A DNA stretch of 62,202 bases from Roseburia sp. Its GTDB lineage: Bacteria > Bacillota > Clostridia > Lachnospirales > Lachnospiraceae. Shown here in pieces: positions 40,325 to 47,942 of the stretch (position 1 is its first letter; each line of letters starts with the position of its first letter). The notes under the pieces are model-generated. The model was not told the DNA's origin, made no database searches, and saw only the letters and a list, made by a program, of their open reading frames with translations. Both the position numbers and the translations under genes were made by a program. The DNA lies in contig JALEKJ010000047.1 of NCBI GenBank assembly GCA_022771695.1, positions 1 through 62,202 of the forward strand, in the 5' to 3' direction.

Positions 40325-40444
40325 GCGCGCATATGCCTCTATGATGTGCCATATCTTTCATTCAGGATAACCTTTATGTCAGATGCCCTTTTTTCTAACG
40401 TCTCACCCACAAGAACGCATCTCGTGGGCAAGTCTGTTTCACTT
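40325..40444 (-). promoter_or_regulatory. Structured 5' leader of the hyd operon, candidate riboswitch or attenuator
   Basis: From the predicted start near 40444 the leader holds CCCACGAGATGCGTTCTTGTGGG (a hairpin with CCCACGAG/CTTGTGGG arms) and further GC-rich arms such as GGGCATC and GATATGGCAC before the terminator. I compared it by eye with the TPP, SAM, FMN, THF, fluoride, glycine, ZTP, purine and c-di-GMP cores and recognise none. No reading frame of note is present. A ligand or protein-sensing leader is an inference. Confidence 0.45.
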
Positions 40445-40450
40445 TTTATA

Positions 40451-40479
40451 ATTCTATCATGGATTCTTGATACCGGCAA
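40451..40479 (-). promoter_or_regulatory. Promoter of the hyd maturation operon
   Basis: TTGCCG and TAGAAT are 17 bases apart on the minus strand, 8 bases beyond the stop codon of the NYN gene. It gives a leader of about 250 bases before the TM1266-type gene. Confidence 0.65.
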
Positions 40480-40486
40480 CTGCTTT

Positions 40487-41056
40487 CTATCTTTCGCACA
40501 TTACATATTCACTTGCATGAATCAAAGTCACATTATCAACATTTGCAGATAATTCCTGAGCATTTCCTTTTGCTGATTCAAATAAAACAATTTCTATATT
40601 ACATCCTAAATTTTTAATTATTTTGGCTACTCCAACAAAATCTGCATCTCTGGAAATTAAAACAGCTAAATCATACGATTTTGCATATGCATGTTTTAAC
40701 ATTTCCACAGCAATATTTACATCTGTACCTTTATCTGTCTGAGTAACAATATGTCCAGTTACAGGCTTGCCACAATTATCACAAGTCAAACCATGCTTTG
40801 CCTCTATCTTTATCGTTTTATCTTGTAGTCTACCAGTAACAACCTGGCAATAGGGTAACTTATTAATCTGTTGCAAAAATCCTTTATTATTATCCGTTTC
40901 ACTTGTAAAATAATATGTACGAATAAAATCAACACTAGGGAACTTTCCTTTTACTACATTAATATATTTTTCAATATCCATTTGCCTGCCAGGATTTGCC
41001 TTACCCCAATCAAAGAATACATTGCTTCCATCAATAAAAATCATGCCTTTCTTCAT
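40487..41056 (-). CDS. NYN-domain (LabA/DUF88-like) predicted nuclease
   Basis: A 189-residue protein with a PIN-like NYN fold. The acidic active-site set is visible: Asp9 in FIDGSN, Asp112 in KGTDVNIAVEML, and Asp137/Asp139 in SRDADF. An insert with Cys92 and Cys95 (CDNCGKPVTGH) may bind zinc. NYN proteins of this type are metal-dependent ribonucleases or regulators. ATG 41056 follows AGGAGG; an upstream start at 41119 would place a hairpin in the coding region. It is last in a three-gene operon. The operon is AT-richer than its neighbours, which suggests transfer. The biological role is unknown. Confidence 0.85.
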   Translation of the reverse strand: MKKGMIFIDGSNVFFDWGKANPGRQMDIEKYINVVKGKFPSVDFIRTYYFTSETDNNKGFLQQINKLPYCQVVTGRLQDKTIKIEAKHGLTCDNCGKPVTGHIVTQTDKGTDVNIAVEMLKHAYAKSYDLAVLISRDADFVGVAKIIKNLGCNIEIVLFESAKGNAQELSANVDNVTLIHASEYVMCER

Positions 41057-41071
41057 TTGTAGTATCCTCCT

Positions 41072-41105
41072 AAAAAATTTAACCCATCGTATAAAAACGA
41101 TGGGT
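41072..41105 (-). terminator. Attenuator-like hairpin before the NYN gene
   Basis: ACCCATCGT and ACGATGGGT (41082-41105) form a perfect 9-bp stem with a six-base loop. On the minus strand it is followed by TAAATTTTTT and then directly by the AGGAGG of the NYN gene. It has the form of an intrinsic terminator and would lower NYN expression relative to the two upstream genes. Confidence 0.6.
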
Positions 41106-41133
41106 GGTGTTATTTTCATGGTTGCCCATGGAT

Positions 41134-41307
41134 TTAATTTATCTTGATTATATCATAGAAATCTGAAAAATCAAGTTTTTTCTTCATTATGGGGTGTGTA
41201 AATTTATCTCCTGATTTAATGAAATAGACTTCACCTATTGCAAAATCTGTCATCGAAGAAGCAGATGCTTTCATCTTAAGATGACCATTATCGAAAATAA
41301 GTTTCAT
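41134..41307 (-). CDS. Small protein of unknown function (57 residues)
   Basis: A short frame starting MKLIFDNGHLKMKAS and ending YDIIKIN, with GGAAGG 6 bases before its ATG. It lies 20 bp after the nucleotidyltransferase gene stop and 77 bp before the NYN start, so it is probably co-transcribed with both. It has no membrane segment and no cysteine; charge is close to neutral with a basic middle (MKKKLDF). I recognise no family. Its position between two enzymes resembles an antitoxin, adaptor or ligand-binding partner, but that is only inference. Confidence 0.6.
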   Translation of the reverse strand: MKLIFDNGHLKMKASASSMTDFAIGEVYFIKSGDKFTHPIMKKKLDFSDFYDIIKIN

Positions 41308-41327
41308 AAACTATCCTTCCAGAATAG

Positions 41328-41990
41328 TCAACTAAATGCCCCATTCATCTTATTGTATACCTCGTTTATAGATTCTATGTAGCAAATAAACGAAGGATGA
41401 CCATCAACGTCTTGACGAGACAAATACATATTTTTCTTTGTTAAGTAAGCCGCCATAACTTCTTGCCAGTATTGCTGATTAGTTTTCAAAAATTCTTCCT
41501 TTTTCTGAATATCCTTTGATTTTGGTCCTTGATTCCAATAATATTGATCAAAGCACATATTCCCTGTTTTTCTATGGATTAATCGATGCCAATTTCCAAA
41601 ACTATCAATTTTAATAATGCATATATCAATGCTAAACGGCGTTTTATTTCCCTGTGTCAAAGCATGTTTTTCTGTTGTGATAGCAGATGTCGAATCCTCA
41701 CAATCTCCCCAATCATTCCAATTAAGGACCTCATTAAATGCTTTGATTACATTTTGCTTAATTGACCTAGCATCATTAATATTTGGTGCCTTAAATATGT
41801 AAAGATTAAAATCATAATCAATCGGTTCTTTCTCGTTCTGGGTTACAAGCCCGCGCTTTTTACTGCCTACAACCGACATTTTTGATTCGATACCATATTT
41901 CTTTAGTCGCTGAACCAACTGATTCACCAAATCAGCACAAATACTATAGGATTCTTTCAGAAATACTTTATCAGTAACATAATGATACAT
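41328..41990 (-). CDS. Nucleotidyltransferase-fold protein (polymerase-beta superfamily)
   Basis: A 220-residue protein with the nucleotidyltransferase active-site pattern: Gly42-Ser43 in VVGSKKRG, then Asp58 and Asp60 in IDYDFNLYI, and a third acidic residue, Asp122, in FSIDICIIKI. The spacing fits CD-NTases, MNT toxins/antitoxins and tRNA nucleotidyltransferases. It is too short for a full CD-NTase with a large helical lobe, though the C-terminal 90 residues are helical. It is first in the operon with the 57-residue protein and the NYN nuclease, behind a consensus promoter. AAGGAGG precedes the ATG. Product and target are unknown. Confidence 0.75.
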   Translation of the reverse strand: MYHYVTDKVFLKESYSICADLVNQLVQRLKKYGIESKMSVVGSKKRGLVTQNEKEPIDYDFNLYIFKAPNINDARSIKQNVIKAFNEVLNWNDWGDCEDSTSAITTEKHALTQGNKTPFSIDICIIKIDSFGNWHRLIHRKTGNMCFDQYYWNQGPKSKDIQKKEEFLKTNQQYWQEVMAAYLTKKNMYLSRQDVDGHPSFICYIESINEVYNKMNGAFS

Positions 41991-42046
41991 AGTATCCTCC
42001 TTTCAAATCCCTAACCGACCAGATGGCTTTATCGCCAAATCATTAG

Positions 42047-42075
42047 ATAATACCAAGAAATTAGCGTATTGTCAA
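42047..42075 (-). promoter_or_regulatory. Consensus promoter of the nucleotidyltransferase-NYN operon
   Basis: TTGACA and TATTAT are 17 bases apart on the minus strand. The leader of about 50 bases contains a small TGGC-GATAAA-GCCA hairpin before AAGGAGG. Near-consensus elements suggest constitutive expression. Confidence 0.82.
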
Positions 42076-42113
42076 TCATTTTCCGCGAAAACTCATAATG
42101 TAGAAAATGGAAT

Positions 42114-44423
42114 TTACCACCATCTCCCAAAATAGGAAAGCCGCAGTCTCATGAAATAGTAATCTGCCCGCCTATGACTCTTTACCCACTGCATGCAAGT
42201 AACACGTTCCCCACTTACCTCCTGCAGCATGGCAGGCGTTATCTCTTTCCCTCCATAAAGCACTTCCTCATAGACAGTCAAAAACGCAAACGTACAATCG
42301 GTTTCTTCCATCAGTTTCTCCTGCGCTCTGCTCTTAAATTCCTGAATCGTCTCCGCATCCTTTCGCGTCAATCCCAGACGGCTTAACACCCACAGGTTCT
42401 TTCGGATTTCCACAAAAAACTGTTCGTCCGCCTGCATATGCGCATACCGATAATGCTTCATGATGTTATCTAGCAGAAAAATCAAAAGAAACGCTAACAG
42501 CGTACCGCAAATTCCCCATAGAATGACATGTCTTTGTCCGAACGTATCTACTGCCGCTTCCTCTTCTATCTCAATCTCCGCTTCCTGTACCACCGGCGTA
42601 TCCTCCTCATCCGCCATAAGCGGCTCGCTGCTCTGCGCCTCGGATTGCCCTTTTACCTCCCACGGTGTATAGCGAATCTCTTCGTACCCCGGTGTCGGTT
42701 CAAATGGAATCCATCCCACTCCATCAATGTAGACTTCCGGCCATGCATGTGCCATATTGGAATACACGGTCATATACTTTTCTTCATTGACCGGCACACA
42801 GAACCCTTCCACATATCTGGCCGGAATTCCTTCTGCTCTTGCCAGCAGTACAAATGCCGTTGCAAAATAGCTGCAATACCCCTGCCTGCTCTCCAGCAAA
42901 AAATAGTCCAGATAACTGTTCTCATCCACAACCCGCTCGGGCAGTTTTCCCGGTCGCTTGGTATAGGTATAGGAAGACAATTCTGCCTCGATTGCCCGCA
43001 GCTTCTCTATATCCGTATCCGCCTCTGCCGTAATCTCATCCAAATAAGCTTCCACTTCCTTGGAAAGTGCCGGCATGTTTGCATAATTCTCATAAATATA
43101 TGCCCTATGATTCTCCAAATCCTCTAACGTGGCATAATCCGACGCATCCATCGGCGTATGTCTTCGAACCAGCGTATTCCACAGCGTCTCATCCGGCTCT
43201 GTGTGCGCCTCCAGCATCTCGTAAAAAACTGGGTGATCCACATTCATCTGATAGTACGTGGTTGTATATTCTGTTCCGTATCCCTGCTGTTTGCCAAACA
43301 CAAGATTCGGACCGTCCGATATACAATCGTATCCCTTAACCTCCCACGTTTTCAACGGAGAAAATACATATCCCGTATCCAGATATTGATAGCACACACG
43401 AAGCTTGGTTCCATACACATAGTCTCTCGTTGCCTCCCCATTATAACGCTCTACGGCATACAAGGTCTCCATGGTATCCAAAAAGCGATCCTGTGTATCA
43501 CCGGCTGCTGTCTGTATCCATCCACGCCCATCAAACGTATCATATATCTTTCCGGACAGGTAGATGTTAGTCACAAGACCACCTTTTCCGTTTATCTCAA
43601 GCAATACACGGTTATCCTCAATAAAACCGGCACCAAGCGTGCCATCTTCCGAGAATCCGCTGACCGCCAGACCAAAATCCTCTTTTTCCCCTCTGGTGAG
43701 GTTCCGGTAACACACAATCGCAGTCTCTCTAATCTGTTGATACGCCTCCTTGACAAAAGTCCAGTCAAACGGCTTTTCCGGAGCAGGCATGATGCATGAA
43801 AGCAAAAAGTAAGTCACACAAAACGGCATTAACCATAGCATATAGCTTTTATTGTCATGCCGCTGTACTTTTTTCCACTTTTCCTGCGTTGTCTCTATGT
43901 ATATAAGGAGCAGGTACCATCCAATGCATACCACTCCGATATGGCTGATTGGCTCCCTGCGAACCAGACAGATAATGAGCGCCAGCCCCATCACGCACGC
44001 AGATACCTTTTTCATGACAGGGAAATGTTCTGCCAGACACCAAAACAGATAGCATCCAAGTGCCAGATATACAGACTGCACACATCCATACCATACAAGC
44101 CAGTCCTCATCCCATCCTGTCCCATAAAAAAGCCAGTCCGTATAGGATGACCAAAACGCTGCCATCCGGCTGTTATCCACAAGCAAAAACACTACTGCCA
44201 AACAGCCCACCAAGGCAACCACACACAGAATGCGTCCTCTGATATTGGTAAAGCTAAACCCACAAAAAAAACCTGTCAGAGCAAAGGCTATCAGAATCTG
44301 CCATATCGACACCTCATAAATGCCAAACAGCTTCCCTGCACCAAAGATGCACACACAGATAAGAAGAAGCACATAAAGTAACCGATATAGTAACTGATAG
44401 CGGATGTCTTTCTCATTCTTCAT
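42114..44423 (-). CDS. TgpA-like membrane transglutaminase-core protein
   Basis: A 769-residue protein. Six or so membrane segments lie in the first 210 residues. An external transglutaminase-like core follows, with Cys517 in QGYCSYFATAF and His559 in MAHAWPEVYIDGVGW; the acidic partner follows about eight residues later. Another membrane helix near residue 650 and a cytoplasmic tail of about 100 residues end the protein. Such proteins occur with MoxR and DUF58 proteins and probably act on cell-surface peptides or proteins. ATG 44423 is preferred over GTG 44426 on ribosome-site spacing. Its start overlaps the DUF58 stop. Confidence 0.88.
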   Translation of the reverse strand: MKNEKDIRYQLLYRLLYVLLLICVCIFGAGKLFGIYEVSIWQILIAFALTGFFCGFSFTNIRGRILCVVALVGCLAVVFLLVDNSRMAAFWSSYTDWLFYGTGWDEDWLVWYGCVQSVYLALGCYLFWCLAEHFPVMKKVSACVMGLALIICLVRREPISHIGVVCIGWYLLLIYIETTQEKWKKVQRHDNKSYMLWLMPFCVTYFLLSCIMPAPEKPFDWTFVKEAYQQIRETAIVCYRNLTRGEKEDFGLAVSGFSEDGTLGAGFIEDNRVLLEINGKGGLVTNIYLSGKIYDTFDGRGWIQTAAGDTQDRFLDTMETLYAVERYNGEATRDYVYGTKLRVCYQYLDTGYVFSPLKTWEVKGYDCISDGPNLVFGKQQGYGTEYTTTYYQMNVDHPVFYEMLEAHTEPDETLWNTLVRRHTPMDASDYATLEDLENHRAYIYENYANMPALSKEVEAYLDEITAEADTDIEKLRAIEAELSSYTYTKRPGKLPERVVDENSYLDYFLLESRQGYCSYFATAFVLLARAEGIPARYVEGFCVPVNEEKYMTVYSNMAHAWPEVYIDGVGWIPFEPTPGYEEIRYTPWEVKGQSEAQSSEPLMADEEDTPVVQEAEIEIEEEAAVDTFGQRHVILWGICGTLLAFLLIFLLDNIMKHYRYAHMQADEQFFVEIRKNLWVLSRLGLTRKDAETIQEFKSRAQEKLMEETDCTFAFLTVYEEVLYGGKEITPAMLQEVSGERVTCMQWVKSHRRADYYFMRLRLSYFGRWW

Positions 44424-45589
44424 CACAGCACCCCCTCCAGCTCTGCATCTGTCGGTACAACAATAATTCTGCGTCTGGTACTGCTCTGCCGCAGAAAATC
44501 TTCTGCATTCTCATCCGTGACTAAATACAACACTACGGTTGCCCCACACGCTGCTAACTGCTGTGTCCAACCGTCTACCGCATCGTCTATCTCATGCACA
44601 ACACCAATCACAATCTTACTGTCTGCAAGTTTTCCACCTTCTGCCAACTGTCCAAGCAGATTTCCCACATCGTGGTCTTCCCAGAAAATCACTCTGGACA
44701 TCTGCTGATACAATGCTTCATATTGGGCAATTCCCTCCACAGTTCCGGTCTGTACTCCATTTTGCTCCCAATGCAGCGAAAATGGCATCTGCCGCTCTGC
44801 AAAAAAGAACCCCAGCGCCAGTACAACCTCAAGCATCTGATTCTCTAACGGCAGATATTCATACGGATGATTCCTGTAGCGCCCGGTATCCATAAAAATC
44901 GAAATACCGTATTTTTCTTCACCAATCCGATTTCTGGTCTTTAGTTTCTGCTCTCTCGCCGTCGCCTTCCAATGAATCTGTTTTAATGCATCTCCCGCAA
45001 TATAATCCCGCACCGTCACATCCGGCTCGCTCTGCCAAAACAGAGAATCTCTCTTCGCAAGCGAAACCACTTCCGGAATTCCGTTTATATTGCCAAGGTG
45101 AATCACCCTCGGCAGAACCAGTGCTTTAATCGTACTCGGAAGCTTATAACGAAGCGAGAAAATCCGAAAAAAGTCTGTTATCCTGACTTCCTTTACCCCA
45201 ACCTCATATTCCCCTCGATAACGGCAGACCAGATTTGTTTCAAATGTACACCGCTCGCCGGGAAGCAATTCAAACTCCCTGTCATCCGGAAGCTGCTCTA
45301 CATAAGACAGTTCCGGGAACAGACGCACACTGACGCTCGCAAAAGCGCAGTAATCACCGTTCTGCAGCACAAAAAAGTATGGCATCTCCTGCCCACACAC
45401 AACTTCTCTGCATCCAATCTCCTGATAAATGCGAAACCGCTCATGCACAAAAATCAGATATATCAATGAAATAACCGGAATCAAAGAAAGTCCGAAGAAA
45501 AAACCATAGCTGATAGCGCCTCCATAGAAGCTGATACCCACGAGAGAAAGCATCCATAACAGCAAAAAAATCACTCTGCGTGTTCTCAT
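44423..45589 (-). CDS. DUF58-domain protein
   Basis: A 388-residue protein with two N-terminal membrane segments (about residues 6-47), a beta-rich stretch, and the DUF58 motif RDYIAGDALKQIHWKATAR near residues 188-206. DUF58 proteins are vWA-related partners of MoxR ATPases. It lies 15 bp after moxR and overlaps the transglutaminase gene, which supports a MoxR-DUF58-TgpA complex at the membrane. The molecular function of the family is not established. GGGGGAACAT precedes the ATG. Confidence 0.9.
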   Translation of the reverse strand: MRTRRVIFLLLWMLSLVGISFYGGAISYGFFFGLSLIPVISLIYLIFVHERFRIYQEIGCREVVCGQEMPYFFVLQNGDYCAFASVSVRLFPELSYVEQLPDDREFELLPGERCTFETNLVCRYRGEYEVGVKEVRITDFFRIFSLRYKLPSTIKALVLPRVIHLGNINGIPEVVSLAKRDSLFWQSEPDVTVRDYIAGDALKQIHWKATAREQKLKTRNRIGEEKYGISIFMDTGRYRNHPYEYLPLENQMLEVVLALGFFFAERQMPFSLHWEQNGVQTGTVEGIAQYEALYQQMSRVIFWEDHDVGNLLGQLAEGGKLADSKIVIGVVHEIDDAVDGWTQQLAACGATVVLYLVTDENAEDFLRQSSTRRRIIVVPTDAELEGVL

Positions 45590-45604
45590 ATGTTCCCCCT
45601 CACC

Positions 45605-46525
45605 TTATGCTACCGGTATCTTTGTTTTTGTCAGGATGCTTCTTAATATCTTAGAGGCATCGTCTTTTCGAATTTTTGCCTCAGAAGTCAGCACCAGTCG
45701 ATGTAAGAGCACAGCTTCGGCAACCTCCTTTACATCATCCGGCTTCACATAATCCCTGCCTTCGATATAGGCGTGTGCCTGTGATGCACGCACCAGTGCA
45801 AGCATCGCTCTTGGACTCGCTCCCAGCATAAACCTGTCATCCTCTCTGGTTGCGGCAATCAAATCCTCAATATATCCAAGGACCATATCATTGATTCCGA
45901 TTGCCTTCACCTCACGCTTCATCCTTAACACATCCTCGGCATCACACACCTGTACAATCGTATCCGGCGTTTTCCCATCTAAAAATTGTGTTGCCATCTT
46001 AAGTTCCTGTTCACGGTCCGGATAACCGATGGACAAACGCATCATAAAACGGTCCATCTGGGCCTCCGGCAACGGATATGTTCCCAAAAACTCTACCGGG
46101 TTCTGCGTGGCAATCACCATAAAGGGTTGTGGCAGCATATATTTCTCCCCGTCCACCGTCACCTGCCCCTCTGCCATCGCCTCCAGCAGACTGGCCTGCG
46201 TCTTCGGTGATGTCCGGTTTATCTCATCCGCCAGCAAAATCTGGTGCATCACCACGCCATCCCTGTGTTCAAACTCACCGGATTTCATATTGTATACCGA
46301 CATCCCAACGATATCTCCCGGCAATGTATCCGGCGTAAACTGTATTCTTCCAAAACTACAGGACATACTGCCCGCCAACGCCGCCGCCAGCGTCGTCTTT
46401 CCCACGCCCGGCACATCCTCCAAGAGTACATGCCCGCCTGCGAGCATGCATGTAAGCAGCTTTCTTACCACTTCCTCTTTTCCGACAAACACCTTATTAA
46501 TTTCATTTTCAATCTTGTGAATCAA
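45605..46525 (-). CDS. MoxR-type AAA+ ATPase
   Basis: A 306-residue AAA+ chaperone-like ATPase with Walker A (GVPGVGKTT, near residues 38-46), Walker B (ILLADEINRTSPK) and a lid domain with SPRAML. MoxR ATPases remodel or activate partner proteins, here probably the DUF58 and transglutaminase proteins. The start is a TTG: AGGAGG lies 8 bases upstream, and no in-frame ATG occurs near. A TATAAT -10 at 46550-46555 on the minus strand precedes it, without a strong -35. Confidence 0.93.
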   Translation of the reverse strand: MIHKIENEINKVFVGKEEVVRKLLTCMLAGGHVLLEDVPGVGKTTLAAALAGSMSCSFGRIQFTPDTLPGDIVGMSVYNMKSGEFEHRDGVVMHQILLADEINRTSPKTQASLLEAMAEGQVTVDGEKYMLPQPFMVIATQNPVEFLGTYPLPEAQMDRFMMRLSIGYPDREQELKMATQFLDGKTPDTIVQVCDAEDVLRMKREVKAIGINDMVLGYIEDLIAATREDDRFMLGASPRAMLALVRASQAHAYIEGRDYVKPDDVKEVAEAVLLHRLVLTSEAKIRKDDASKILRSILTKTKIPVA

Positions 46526-46580
46526 ACCCTTCTCCTCCTAACCCCCTAGATTATACGTTTTACTTCATAGGAATTTCCTA

Positions 46581-47831
46581 TCAAAGTAAAAACTGCGACA
46601 ACACGTAATTGCTCACGTCCTGCCCCTTTTCGGTCAGATAAATGCGTCCTGCGCGCTTCTCTAACAGTTTCTCCTCCTGCAAACGCTGCATCACATCCTG
46701 ATACACCGCCTCTATCTGGATACCGAACGCCTCCATAAAATCATCCCGCGTAATTCCCCGGATCATGCGAAGACCTAAAAACATGAATTCCTCAATCTGC
46801 GCTTTTCTCTGCACGCGTTCCACAGCGGCATGCAGATTCGTCGCAGGCACCTGCTCCGTGCGGCATATCTCACCACCGCCTCCCTGTTCAACAATCTCGT
46901 TCTCCCAGAATCCCTCATGAATATGCTCTGTTTGCTCCAAATAGGCATACAGATCGCTGACATTCGTATAGCGGACATTTTCCATAAGTGATGATGCGCC
47001 AAGGCCAAGCCCCAGATAGTTTTCTCTCTGCCAGTAGCCGATATTATGCCGGCAGGCAAATCCCGGCTTTGCAAAATTCGATATCTCATAGTGTTCATAG
47101 CCGGCATCCTTTAACGTCTGCTCGGTGAACTTTGTCATCTGATAGACCTCGTCCTCCGTCGGCAATGCGATGGTCGCCATGCCGGCACGCTGTTTGACCG
47201 CATCAAACTTGTACAAATCATAAAACGGCGTCCCCGGCTCGATGATCAGCGAATAGGCAGAGATATGCTCCGGTTTCAACCGCAACACCTGCTGTAAAGT
47301 ATGACAAAAGCTCTCTGTTGTCTGTCCCGGCAGAGAGTTCATAAGGTCAATATTAATATTGTAAAATCCGTTCTTACGCGCCAGCTCATAGGTCTTTAAG
47401 AACTGTTCATACGTGTGAATCCGCCCCAAAAGCTTTAACTCTTCATCCGCTGCGGACTGTAACCCGATACTGATGCGGTTGATACCCGCCCTCCGGTATA
47501 CCGCAAACTTGTAATCGGTTACCGTTCCCGGGTTACACTCAATGGAAATTTCCGCATCCGAATCCATACGGAAAGCTTTCTGCACAGCACCCATAATTCT
47601 CTCGATTGCATCCTCACGAAGCCAGGAAGGGGTACCTCCACCAATATAAACCGTCGTGACCAGATAATCCCGGCACTTTGGACCATAATATGCTACCTCA
47701 CGCAGCAACGCCTCCACATAGGCATTCTGTGTGCTCTCATCCGCCGGAAAAGAAAGGAAGTCGCAGTACTGACACTTTTTCACACAGAACGGGATATGAA
47801 TATATAACTCCATCTGTTTTCTTTTATTCAT
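46581..47831 (-). CDS. hemW: HemW, radical SAM haem chaperone (HemN-like)
   Basis: A 416-residue radical SAM protein often annotated as coproporphyrinogen III oxidase. It has CVKKCQYCDF near residues 17-26 (CxxxCxxC), the GGGTPSWL motif, and the HemN C-terminal domain. The N terminus is short, as in HemW, and lacks the extra residues of true HemN. HemW binds and transfers haem. It follows lepA, a common order in Firmicutes, separated by a long hairpin (47878-47939). ATG 47831 is preceded by GAGG at close spacing; the start is somewhat uncertain. Confidence 0.88.
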   Translation of the reverse strand: MNKRKQMELYIHIPFCVKKCQYCDFLSFPADESTQNAYVEALLREVAYYGPKCRDYLVTTVYIGGGTPSWLREDAIERIMGAVQKAFRMDSDAEISIECNPGTVTDYKFAVYRRAGINRISIGLQSAADEELKLLGRIHTYEQFLKTYELARKNGFYNINIDLMNSLPGQTTESFCHTLQQVLRLKPEHISAYSLIIEPGTPFYDLYKFDAVKQRAGMATIALPTEDEVYQMTKFTEQTLKDAGYEHYEISNFAKPGFACRHNIGYWQRENYLGLGLGASSLMENVRYTNVSDLYAYLEQTEHIHEGFWENEIVEQGGGGEICRTEQVPATNLHAAVERVQRKAQIEEFMFLGLRMIRGITRDDFMEAFGIQIEAVYQDVMQRLQEEKLLEKRAGRIYLTEKGQDVSNYVLSQFLL

Positions 47832-47877
47832 TTTCCTCACTCTCTCATGAAGAATGCCGCTTTTGCATTCTTCTAAC

Positions 47878-47939
47878 GCAAGGTTAGAAGCACTTAGGCT
47901 TCGCATCCAATGATGCGATGTCTTAGTGCTTCTCCTTGC
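47878..47939. repeat. Long palindrome between lepA and hemW
   Basis: GCAAGG and AGAAGCACTTAGGCTTCGCAT (interrupted by TT) pair with ATGCGATGTCTTAGTGCTTCT and CCTTGC around a CCAATG loop, about 27 bp of stem with three mismatches. It starts 3 bp after the lepA stop. No T-run follows, so it is more like a processing or REP-type element than a terminator. Two further small hairpins (GAATGC...GCATTC and TTCTAAC...GTTAGAA) lie between it and hemW. Confidence 0.75.
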
Positions 47940-47942
47940 AAT

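Noticed and set aside
40325-40444. Known riboswitch upstream of the hyd operon
   Set aside because: The conserved cores of the TPP, SAM, THF, fluoride, glycine, ZTP, purine and c-di-GMP classes were not found by eye, so only an unnamed leader is reported.
41328-41990. Naming the nucleotidyltransferase as a CBASS cyclase
   Set aside because: The protein is short, no CBASS effector or Cap gene is nearby, and the NYN partner is not a known CBASS effector.
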